Assembly: GCF_001981525.1 (NCBI RefSeq)
Contig: NZ_MPSB01000016.1
Span: forward strand, 1 to 43,886
Direction of reading: 5' to 3'
DNA: 43,886 nt
From: Sphingomonas jeddahensis
GTDB lineage: Bacteria > Pseudomonadota > Alphaproteobacteria > Sphingomonadales > Sphingomonadaceae
Shown: in pieces, positions 22,876-30,649 of the stretch
How the letters are laid out: each line of letters begins with the position of its first letter
How positions within the stretch are numbered: position 1 is the first letter of the stretch
Made by a program: the position numbers and the translations under genes
Notes under the pieces: generated by a model
The model's input: only the letters and a program-made list of their open reading frames with translations
Database searches by the model: none
What the model was told of the DNA's origin: nothing

Positions 22876-25367
22876 TGAAACACGAACCGATCCGCGTGGC
22901 GGAGGCCGACAAGCGGCCGCATCTGATCGTTATCGGCAACGGCATGGCGGGATGCCGCGCGGTGGAGGAACTGCTCGCCCGCGATCCTGCGCGCTACCGT
23001 GTCACGATCGTGGGCGCTGAGCGCCACGTGAACTATAATCGCATCATGCTCTCGCCGGTGCTGGCTGGGGAGAAGACGTTCGACGACATCGTCATCAACG
23101 GCCGTGACTGGTATGACAGCAACGGCATCACGCTGATTGCGGGCGATCCGATCGTTGCGATCGACCGTGCGGCGCGCACGGTGACGTCGCGCGGCGGGAT
23201 CGTGATGCACTATGACCGGCTGCTGATCGCGACCGGCTCCGATCCGTTCATCATCCCGGTGCCCGGTAAGGATCTGACGGGCGTCATCAGCTTTCGCGAC
23301 ATGACCGATGTCGATGCGATGCTCGCCGCTGCCGAAAAGGGCGGGAGCGCGGTGGTGATCGGCGGGGGGCTGCTGGGGCTGGAGGCGGCGCACGGGCTGA
23401 GCCTCAGGGGCATGACGGTGACGGTGATTCACCTGATGCCGACGCTGATGGAGCGGCAGCTCGACGAGGCCGCCGGCTGGCTGCTCAAGACTGCGCTGGA
23501 GGCGCGCGGGCAGACGATCATGACTGGCGCTGACACTGCCGAGATCGTCGGCGATGGCCGAGTGGAAGCAGTGCGGCTGAAGGACGGGACGGAGATTCCG
23601 GCCGACTTGGTGGTCATGGCGGTGGGCATCCGTCCGTCGGTAGCGCTGGCGCGCGAGGCGGGGTTGGAAGTCGGCCGCGGGATCAAGGTGGACGATCACA
23701 TGGTGACGTCCGATCCCGCCATTCTCGCGGTGGGCGAGTGCGTCGAGCATCAGGGCCAGGTCTATGGCCTCGTCGCGCCGTTGTGGGACATGTGCCGCGC
23801 GCTGGCGGACGGGCTGGTGGACGCACCGAGCGGCTACACGCCGGCGCCGACCTCGACCAAGCTGAAGGTGGCGGGGCTCGACGTCTTCTCGGCGGGCGAT
23901 TTCTCCGGAGGCGACGGGGCGGAGGACATCGTGCTGCGCGATGCCAGCCGCGGCATCTACAAGCGCGTGGTCGTCAAGGAGGACCGGATCGTCGGGGCGG
24001 TGCTCTACGGGGATACCGCGGACGGGAACTGGTATTTCGACCTACTGCGACGGGCCGAGAGCGTCGCCGACATTCGCGAGGCACTGATCTTCGGCCAGGC
24101 CTTTGCCACAGGAGGCGCCCTCGCGGACCCTAAGGCGGCCGTTGCGGCGCTTTCCGAGGAAGCGGAAATCTGCGGCTGCAACGGCGTCTCCAAGGGGCAG
24201 GTGGCCGCGTGCATCTCCATGGGCGCGCACAGCCTCGACGCAGTGCGCGCGGCGTGCAAGGCATCGGCAAGCTGCGGTTCGTGCACCGGCATCGTGGAAA
24301 TCTTGCTGGCGCTGACGCTGGGCGGCGAGGTCGAGGCCGGGCCGAAGACGATGTGCAAATGCACCAGCTTCGGGCATGACGACGTGCGCCGCGAGATCGT
24401 CGCGCAAGGCATGCGCTCGATCCCAGAGGTGATGCAGAAGCTGCATTGGACGACGCCGGACGGCTGCTCGTCGTGCCGGCCGGCGCTCAATTATTACCTG
24501 CTGTGCGCGCTGCCCGGCGATTATGTCGACGACCAGCAGAGCCGCTTCGTCAACGAGCGGATGCACGCCAACATCCAGAAGGACGGCACCTATTCGGTCG
24601 TCCCGCGCATGTGGGGCGGGCTCACCAATCCGCGTGAGCTGCGCGCGATCGCCGACGTGGTGGAGAAGTTCAACGCGCCGATGGTGAAGGTGACGGGCGG
24701 GCAGCGGCTCGACATCTTCGGGATCCGCAAGGAGGATCTGCCCGCCGTCTGGGCCGATCTCAACGCGGCCGGGATGGTGTCGGGCCATGCCTATGGCAAG
24801 TCGCTGCGCACGGTGAAGACCTGCGTGGGCAGCGAATGGTGCCGCTTCGGCACGCAGGATTCGACCGGGCTGGGCGTGAAGCTGGAGCGCGCGACCTGGG
24901 GCAGCTGGATGCCGCACAAGTTCAAGATCGCGGTGAGCGGCTGCCCGCGCAATTGCGCCGAGGCGACGATCAAGGACTTTGGCGTGGTGTGCGTCGATTC
25001 CGGTTACGAGCTGCACGTCGGGGGCAATGGCGGCATCAAGGTGCGCGCCACCGACCTGCTCTGCAAGGTGGCGACCGAGGCGGAGGCGATGGAAATGTGC
25101 GCCGCCTTCATCCAGCTATACCGCGAGGAGGCGCGCTATCTGGAGCGCACCGCGCCGTGGATCGAGCGGGTCGGCCTTCCGTACATCCAGGCGCGGTTGT
25201 TGCCCGACGCCGCGGCGCGGGCGGAGCTCGCGCGGCGGTTCTTCTTCTCGCAGCAATTCTCGCAGGACGATCCCTGGGCGGCGCGCGTCGAGGGAGGCGA
25301 GCGCGAGCAGCATGCGCCGATGGCTCGCTTCGAGCCAGTCGCGGCGAGGCAGGAGGAAATGGCATGA
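22875..25367 (+). CDS. nirB: Assimilatory nitrite reductase large subunit (NAD(P)H, siroheme)
   Basis: An 830-residue flavo-iron-sulfur-siroheme enzyme that reduces nitrite to ammonium in the cytosol. Domain order: FAD/NAD(P)H oxidoreductase (VIGNGMAG near residue 20, VVIGGGLLGLEAAHGL in the middle); a BFD-like [2Fe-2S] domain (EICGCNG...CGSCTGI) with a second cysteine-rich block (MCKCTSF...GCSSCRPAL); then the nitrite/sulfite reductase core. The core carries the siroheme/[4Fe-4S] cysteines C650, C656 (CVGSEWC), C690 and C694 (SGCPRNC). The start overlaps the porin stop (TGATG) and the end overlaps nirD. All expected ligands are present. Confidence 0.96.
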   Translation: MKHEPIRVAEADKRPHLIVIGNGMAGCRAVEELLARDPARYRVTIVGAERHVNYNRIMLSPVLAGEKTFDDIVINGRDWYDSNGITLIAGDPIVAIDRAARTVTSRGGIVMHYDRLLIATGSDPFIIPVPGKDLTGVISFRDMTDVDAMLAAAEKGGSAVVIGGGLLGLEAAHGLSLRGMTVTVIHLMPTLMERQLDEAAGWLLKTALEARGQTIMTGADTAEIVGDGRVEAVRLKDGTEIPADLVVMAVGIRPSVALAREAGLEVGRGIKVDDHMVTSDPAILAVGECVEHQGQVYGLVAPLWDMCRALADGLVDAPSGYTPAPTSTKLKVAGLDVFSAGDFSGGDGAEDIVLRDASRGIYKRVVVKEDRIVGAVLYGDTADGNWYFDLLRRAESVADIREALIFGQAFATGGALADPKAAVAALSEEAEICGCNGVSKGQVAACISMGAHSLDAVRAACKASASCGSCTGIVEILLALTLGGEVEAGPKTMCKCTSFGHDDVRREIVAQGMRSIPEVMQKLHWTTPDGCSSCRPALNYYLLCALPGDYVDDQQSRFVNERMHANIQKDGTYSVVPRMWGGLTNPRELRAIADVVEKFNAPMVKVTGGQRLDIFGIRKEDLPAVWADLNAAGMVSGHAYGKSLRTVKTCVGSEWCRFGTQDSTGLGVKLERATWGSWMPHKFKIAVSGCPRNCAEATIKDFGVVCVDSGYELHVGGNGGIKVRATDLLCKVATEAEAMEMCAAFIQLYREEARYLERTAPWIERVGLPYIQARLLPDAAARAELARRFFFSQQFSQDDPWAARVEGGEREQHAPMARFEPVAARQEEMA

Positions 25368-25702
25368 TCGGCGAATGGCTCGACATCGGCTGGGTGGAGG
25401 AGATCCCGCTGCGCGGCAGCCGCACGGTGCAGGTCGCCGGTGGCGAAGACATTGCGGTGTTCCGCACCGGCGAGAACAAGGTGTTCGCCCTGCTCGATCG
25501 CTGCCCTCACAAGCACGGACGGCTGAGCCAGGGGATTGTGCATGGGGGTGCGGTGGCGTGCCCGTTGCACAATTGGCGGATCAGCCTGGCGACCGGCGAA
25601 GCGCTGGGCGCGGACAAGGGCTGCACGCCGGTGGTGCCGGTGAAAATATCGGGTGGGCGTGTGCTGATCTGCCGCGCGAGCACGCTCAGGGCGGCGGCGT
25701 GA
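25364..25702 (+). CDS. nirD: Nitrite reductase small subunit with intact Rieske ligands
   Basis: A 112-residue Rieske-fold subunit that pairs with NirB. It retains both halves of a [2Fe-2S] Rieske site, CPHKHG (Cys-x-His) and CPLHNW (Cys-x2-His). The enterobacterial NirD proteins I recall have lost these ligands, so this form is closer to a true ferredoxin subunit such as NasG of Paracoccus. AGGAGG lies just before the ATG, which overlaps the nirB stop. Confidence 0.93.
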   Translation: MIGEWLDIGWVEEIPLRGSRTVQVAGGEDIAVFRTGENKVFALLDRCPHKHGRLSQGIVHGGAVACPLHNWRISLATGEALGADKGCTPVVPVKISGGRVLICRASTLRAAA

Positions 25703-25718
25703 TCGGGGCGCCCAATCT

Positions 25719-25818
25719 CCCTCTCCCCTCTGGGCAGAGGGCCGGAAAGAAGCGCCGTCCGATACGGTGCCGCTCGTGACCACCCCTCTCCCAAGCCTCT
25801 CCCCGGAGGGGAGAGGGC
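25719..25818. repeat. Paired palindromic repeats spanning the nirD-nasC junction and the nasC 5' end
   Basis: Two related units sit about 70 bases apart. The first is CCCTCT GGGC AGAGGG (25726-25741). The second is CCTCTCCCC GGA GGGGAGAGG (25796-25816), a perfect 9-bp stem with a 3-base loop. Units of this CCCTCTCCCC/GGGGAGAGGG type are common dispersed repeats in Proteobacteria. The second lies inside the open frame of nasC before its first conserved residue. Confidence 0.7.
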
Positions 25819-28409
25819 TAGCCGCGATCCGCACCACCTGCGCCTATTGCGGCGTCGGCTGCGGGATCAGCGCAACTGTCACCGGCGCGCGTTCGGTAAC
25901 GATCGCGGGCGATCCGGACCATCCCGCCAATCACGGCCGGCTGTGTTCCAAGGGGACGCATCTTGGCGAGACGGTGGGGCTGGAAGGGCGGCTGCTCCAC
26001 CCCATGATCGGCAACAAGCGCGCCGGGTGGGACAAGGCGCTTGATCTGGTTGCGCGGCGGTTCCGCGACACGGTCGCGCAGCATGGGCCGAACAGCGTTG
26101 CCTTTTACGTGTCGGGGCAGTTGCTGACGGAAGACTATTACGTCGCCAACAAGCTGATGAAGGGGTTCATCGGCTCGGCCAACATCGACACCAATTCGCG
26201 GCTGTGCATGTCGAGCGCGGTGGCCGGGCACGTGCGCGCGTTCGGTGAGGATGTGGTGCCGGCCAGCTATGACGATTTGGACGCGGCCGACCTGATCGTG
26301 CTGGTGGGATCGAACACCGCTTGGTGCCATCCGATCGTTCATCAGCGCATTCGTGCGCGGTGCGAGGCGGGCGCCAAGCTGGTGGTGATCGATCCTCGGC
26401 GCACCGAGACGGCGGCGGAGGCGAACCTTCACCTCGCCATCCGACCGGGCAGCGACGTGGCGTTGATGAACGGCGCGCTGGCGTGGTGCCGTGAGGCTGG
26501 TACGCTGGACGAAAGGTTCATCGCCGATCACGTCACAGCACCCGAAGATTTCTGGGACACGTTGTCGGACGGCCATGATCTTTGGACGGTCGCACGCACC
26601 TGCGACGTTCCAGCTTCGGACCTCAAACGCTTCTACGAACTGTTCGCCGCCACGCCGCGCACCGTTACCCTGTTCAGCCAAGGCATCAACCAGTCGCTGG
26701 CAGGTACCGACCAGGTCAATGCCATCCTGAACCTGCATCTCGCGACGGGGCGTATCGGCAAGCCGGGTGCGGCGCCGTTCTCGATCACCGGCCAGCCCAA
26801 TGCGATGGGCGGCCGCGAGGTGGGCGGGCTCGCGACGACGCTGGCGGCGCATATGGATTTCGCGGCGGAGAACCGCGCTTTGGTGCAGCGCTTCTGGAGC
26901 TCGCCGACGATTGCGGAGAAGCCGGGGTTGAAGGCGGTGGACCTGTTTCGCGCAGTCGGCGAGGGGCGGATCAAGGCGCTTTGGATCATGGCGACCAACC
27001 CCGCCGTGTCGATGCCCGATGCCGGGCGGGTGCGCGAGGCGCTGGCCGCTTGTCCGTTCGTGGTCGTGTCCGACGTGATGGCAGATATAGATACGGGCGC
27101 CTTCGCGCATGTCCGCCTGCCCGCCACCGCTTGGGGCGAGAAGGACGGCACGGTCACCAATTCGGAACGGATGATCAGCCGGCAGCGGGCGCTGTTCCCG
27201 CTGCCGGGCGAGGCCAAGCCTGACTGGTGGATCGTCAGCCAGGTGGCCCGGCGAATGGGGTGGAAGTCCGCCTTCGCCTATGATCGTCCGGCCGATATCT
27301 GGCGTGAGCATGTCCGGTTGGCGAATTATCGCAACGTTGGCCGTCGCTTGTTCGCGCTGCCGGGGCAGGGCGGGGGCGGCAATGCTGGTTATGAGGAGAT
27401 GGCGCCGTTCCGTTGGGGCGGGACGCCGTTCGCCGATGGACGTTTCGCGACGCCGGACGGACGCGCGCGGCTGGTGCCGGTGGCGCAGAAGCCGGCGCCT
27501 GCGCAGCTGACGCGCTGGCCGATGACGCTCAACACCGGGCGCTATCGCGATCACTGGCATACGATGACGCGGACCGGGCTGGCGCCGAAGCTGGCGCGGC
27601 ATCGCGCGGAGCCGCTGGTCGAGGTGCATGCCGACGATGCGGTGCGGTTGGGGCTGGTCGACGGCGGGTTGGCGCGCGTGGCGACGCCGCAGGGCGACAG
27701 CGTCTATCGCGTCAGCGTCGGCGAGGGGCAGCGGCCGGGCGAGCTGTTCGTGCCGATCCATTGGACCGATCGCACGTCGAGCGGCGGGCGCACGGGGCTG
27801 CTGCCGCGACCGCTGGCCGATCCGATCTCCGGCCAGCCCGGCTTCAAGGCGACGCCGGCGTCGATTGTGGCGGTCGCGACGCGGTGGCGCGGATTTGCGC
27901 TGTTCGCGGACGAGCCGAAGCGCAGCCCCGACTGTCTGTGGGCGACGCGGGTCACGGTGCCGGCGGGCAGCTTGTGGGAACTGGCGGGCGACGCCGATCC
28001 GGCGGTGCTCGATGCGATGCTGCCGGCCGGCGAGCGGATCGAGGCGGTGGATCACGCGCGCGGCACGCGGCGCGTGGCGGTGCTTGCGCAGGGGCGGCTG
28101 GTCGCTGCCTTGTTCGTCACCGAGACGGGGGAGCTGCCCGCGCGCGACTGGCTGATCGGGCAGCTTGCTGAGCCACAGGCCGCGCCTTCGCTGCTCGCCG
28201 GGCGGGCGCCAGGGGTGCAGGTCGATCGCGGGCCGATCGTCTGCACCTGTTTCGACCTTGGCCTACGCACGATCGTCGCCGCGATCCGTGACCGGCAGCT
28301 TGCGGATGTCGCCGCGATCGGCGCCGCGATCGGCGCCGGCACCAATTGCGGCTCGTGCCGCCCTGCGCTGGCACGCCTGATCGCCGAGGAGAAAAACGAT
28401 GCCGCATGA
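25767..28409 (+). CDS. nasC: Assimilatory nitrate reductase catalytic subunit (molybdopterin, with C-terminal BFD domain)
   Basis: An 880-residue cytosolic enzyme that reduces nitrate to nitrite. It has the [4Fe-4S] cysteines C25, C28, C32 and C60 (CAYCGVGC...LCSKG). The molybdenum ligand is Cys147 (TNSRLCMSSAVAG), followed by the molybdopterin-binding and dinucleotide-binding domains (TLNTGRYRDHWHTMTRTG). The C-terminal BFD-like [2Fe-2S] domain (CTCFDLGLRTIVAAI...TNCGSCRPAL) is typical of NasC/NasA-type enzymes that take electrons from a partner. The start is uncertain: GTG 25767 and GTG 25776 are the only nearby starts, and the first ~17 residues are encoded partly by a palindromic repeat. 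Gene naming follows Paracoccus. The 3' end overlaps cobA by 11 bases. Confidence 0.94.
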   Translation: MPLVTTPLPSLSPEGRGLAAIRTTCAYCGVGCGISATVTGARSVTIAGDPDHPANHGRLCSKGTHLGETVGLEGRLLHPMIGNKRAGWDKALDLVARRFRDTVAQHGPNSVAFYVSGQLLTEDYYVANKLMKGFIGSANIDTNSRLCMSSAVAGHVRAFGEDVVPASYDDLDAADLIVLVGSNTAWCHPIVHQRIRARCEAGAKLVVIDPRRTETAAEANLHLAIRPGSDVALMNGALAWCREAGTLDERFIADHVTAPEDFWDTLSDGHDLWTVARTCDVPASDLKRFYELFAATPRTVTLFSQGINQSLAGTDQVNAILNLHLATGRIGKPGAAPFSITGQPNAMGGREVGGLATTLAAHMDFAAENRALVQRFWSSPTIAEKPGLKAVDLFRAVGEGRIKALWIMATNPAVSMPDAGRVREALAACPFVVVSDVMADIDTGAFAHVRLPATAWGEKDGTVTNSERMISRQRALFPLPGEAKPDWWIVSQVARRMGWKSAFAYDRPADIWREHVRLANYRNVGRRLFALPGQGGGGNAGYEEMAPFRWGGTPFADGRFATPDGRARLVPVAQKPAPAQLTRWPMTLNTGRYRDHWHTMTRTGLAPKLARHRAEPLVEVHADDAVRLGLVDGGLARVATPQGDSVYRVSVGEGQRPGELFVPIHWTDRTSSGGRTGLLPRPLADPISGQPGFKATPASIVAVATRWRGFALFADEPKRSPDCLWATRVTVPAGSLWELAGDADPAVLDAMLPAGERIEAVDHARGTRRVAVLAQGRLVAALFVTETGELPARDWLIGQLAEPQAAPSLLAGRAPGVQVDRGPIVCTCFDLGLRTIVAAIRDRQLADVAAIGAAIGAGTNCGSCRPALARLIAEEKNDAA

Positions 28410-29199
28410 CGATTTCAAGCCCGGTAGCGTGTGGCTGGTCGGCGCCGGGCCGGGCGATCCCGAACTGCTGACCCGCAAGGCCGAGCGGCTGATCGCCACC
28501 GCCGATGTCGTGTTCTACGATGCCCTGGTCGGGCCCGGCGTGCTCGACCTCATTCACGCCGCAGCCGAGCGCATCAACGTCGGCAAACGATCGGGCCGCC
28601 ATTCCAAGGACCAAGCAACGATCGATGCACTGATCGTTAGCGCAGCATCGGCGGGCAAGAGGGTCGTGCGCCTGAAGGGCGGCGATCCCGCCATCTTCGG
28701 GCGCACGGCGGAGGAAGTCGCCGCCTGCCGGGCCGCCGGCATCACGGTGCGTATCTGCCCCGGCATCACCGCCGCCAGCGCCGCGGCCGCGGCCGGCGGC
28801 GCGTCGCTCACCCTTCGTGGATACGCCCGCCGCCTGCTTTTCGTCACCGCGCATGCGAAGGCCGACGCGCCGCTCGACATGGATTGGACATCGCTCGCCG
28901 CTGCAGATGCCACGCTGGCGATCTATATGGGGCGGGCCGCCGCGCCCGCGATCGCGCATCAGCTGATGGCAGCGGGGCGAAGCCCGGAAACGCCGGTGCT
29001 GGTGGTGGTCAATGCATCGCTGCCCAACGAACGCATTGTTCGCGGGCGTTTGTCGTCGCTCGCCTTTCTGGTGGTGACGATCAGCGATCGTGACCCGGCA
29101 GTCCTGCTCGTCGGTGGCGCTGTGGAACAGGTGCCGCAGCTTGCCCTCGCGCAGCTGCGGTCGACGCCTGGGCAGCACCAGATGGCAGAGCCTCGATGA
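28399..29199 (+). CDS. cobA: Uroporphyrinogen-III C-methyltransferase (SUMT)
   Basis: A 266-residue methyltransferase that makes precorrin-2, the first step to siroheme, the cofactor NirB needs. Family motifs are complete: WLVGAGPGDPELLTRKA at the start, VVFYDALVG, VVRLKGGDPAIFGRTAEE, CPGITAASAAAAAGG and the late VLVVVNAS block. It lacks the CysG dehydrogenase/ferrochelatase domain, so that activity must be encoded elsewhere. It overlaps nasC by 11 bases, GAGGAG precedes the ATG, and it closes the nitrate operon. Confidence 0.95.
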   Translation: MPHDDFKPGSVWLVGAGPGDPELLTRKAERLIATADVVFYDALVGPGVLDLIHAAAERINVGKRSGRHSKDQATIDALIVSAASAGKRVVRLKGGDPAIFGRTAEEVAACRAAGITVRICPGITAASAAAAAGGASLTLRGYARRLLFVTAHAKADAPLDMDWTSLAAADATLAIYMGRAAAPAIAHQLMAAGRSPETPVLVVVNASLPNERIVRGRLSSLAFLVVTISDRDPAVLLVGGAVEQVPQLALAQLRSTPGQHQMAEPR

Positions 29200-29602
29200 G
29201 CCGGCGGAGCGTCGCCAGCGTCCGCGTTTTCGCGCAGCCATCATGTGGATGGGCGAGCTTCGCGCTCTACGTCGGCCTGTGCTGCGCCTTGTGCCTGTGG
29301 TGAGCGGGCCGGCGCGTAACCTGCTGTGCTTGCCGCGACCCGCGCGCGCATGCGAGGTCACCCCGCCCGGCAAACAATAGCGCCTCCAGCGCATCGCCAA
29401 ACCATTGCTGGCTGAAGTAGTGGCCGACCGGATCGCCCAGCGGGCCTCCGGCGTTCAAGCTCCTCGCATGCGTTCCTCAGCGAGCACGCGCCCCGGCGAT
29501 TCTGTGCCGGGTAGAAGCGGGGACGTGGCGGACTGGAGACACAGATGGCCGACACAATTGCAAGCCGCCACCCGCAATCGTTCCGGACGGGTGCGTAACG
29601 AC
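29200..29602. other. Intergenic region after the nitrate operon
   Basis: About 400 bases without a clear gene. On the minus strand, 29458-29267 translates to a stretch with protein-like composition (GHYFSQQWFGDALEALLFAG) that loses coherence soon after and has no ribosome site. It may be a decayed gene fragment. A hairpin-like CCCGGC/GCCGGG pair lies near 29493-29512. No clear terminator for the nitrate operon is seen. Confidence 0.4.
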
Positions 29603-30619
29603 ATGTTGCCAGCCGATGCTCGCTTCGCTTTGGTTCTGAGCGGTGGCAACGCTTTGGGCGCCTATCACGCCGGCCTCTACGAGGCCTTGCACGAGGCGGA
29701 TCTCGAACCCCAGTGGATCTGCGGCACGTCGATCGGCGCGGTTACCGGCGCCCTGATCGCGGGCAACCGCCGCGAGGACCGGCTGCAGCGATTGGCCGAG
29801 TTCTGGCGTCCGGAACCGGATGGCGACAAGCCGCTCATGCCCTGGGACTGGATCCCGGATAGCTGGCGGCGGAGCGGCGCGGTGCTGGAAACACTGCTGG
29901 CCGGGCGTCCGGGGGCGTTCGGGCCACTCGGCTCAACCGCGGGGTGGTGGCACGCCGATGCGCGTGCGGGCGGGCCGGCGCTCTATGCAACCGCGATGCT
30001 CAGCGAAACCTTGAATCAATCGATCGACTTGAACCTTCTCAACGCGGGCGAGATGCGGCTGACAATGGCGGCGGTGGATGTGGAAACGGGCGATGAAGTG
30101 ATCATCGATTCGGCGCAGCAGCGCATCGCCCCCGATCACATCCGCGCCAGTGCATCCTTACTGACCGCGTTTCCGGCGGTGGAAGTGGACGGCCGGCTGC
30201 TCGGCGACGGTGGATTGTCGATGAACCTTCCGCTCGATCCAGTGATGGCGGAGGCTGGGGCGGAGCCGGTCTTGTGCATTGCTGCCGACCTGCTGCCGCT
30301 TAGGGGCGCTCGGCCGCAGACCCTGGGCGAGGCGATAGGGCGGATGCAGGACCTGAAGTTCGCTGCGCAATCGGCGCGAAGCCTCAAGCGATGGCAAGCG
30401 AGCTTGCCACCGGGGGATGCCGGCAGCTCGGTCGCGCTCGCCATGGCGGTCTATTCCGATCAGGAACCGGAAGTTGCGGGGAAGGCGATGGATTTCTCGC
30501 CGCGCTCGGTTCGTCACCGCTGGAACTGCGGGCTGCGCGACGGCCGCGCTTTGGTGCAGCGGGTTCGCAATGGCGACATCCGGATCGGCGAGCGGGGGCT
30601 TACGATCTATCCGGCCTGA
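29603..30619 (+). CDS. Patatin-like phospholipase family protein
   Basis: A 338-residue lipid acyl hydrolase candidate with no signal peptide. The catalytic dyad is complete: the oxyanion block LSGGNALGAYHAGLYEAL, the nucleophile Ser in CGTSIGAVTGALIAG, and the Asp in LLGDGGLSMNLPLDP. The C-terminal part (about 100 residues ending IRIGERGLTIYP) resembles the tail found in the DUF3734-type bacterial patatins. ATG 29603 sits just before the conserved core. The open frame extends to 29405, but that region has no motif and low-complexity Arg/Ser content. It is convergent with the fused sugar enzyme gene and has no obvious operon partner. Confidence 0.88.
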   Translation: MLPADARFALVLSGGNALGAYHAGLYEALHEADLEPQWICGTSIGAVTGALIAGNRREDRLQRLAEFWRPEPDGDKPLMPWDWIPDSWRRSGAVLETLLAGRPGAFGPLGSTAGWWHADARAGGPALYATAMLSETLNQSIDLNLLNAGEMRLTMAAVDVETGDEVIIDSAQQRIAPDHIRASASLLTAFPAVEVDGRLLGDGGLSMNLPLDPVMAEAGAEPVLCIAADLLPLRGARPQTLGEAIGRMQDLKFAAQSARSLKRWQASLPPGDAGSSVALAMAVYSDQEPEVAGKAMDFSPRSVRHRWNCGLRDGRALVQRVRNGDIRIGERGLTIYPA

Positions 30620-30649
30620 GCCGGCCGCCGGTCACCGGAGCGCGATCAA

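Noticed and set aside
25818..28055. Long minus-strand frame opposite nasC
   Set aside because: No recognisable domain, while the plus-strand frame holds a complete nitrate reductase.
29405..29602. N-terminal extension of the patatin-like protein
   Set aside because: Arg/Ser-rich, no motif, and the conserved core starts just after ATG 29603.
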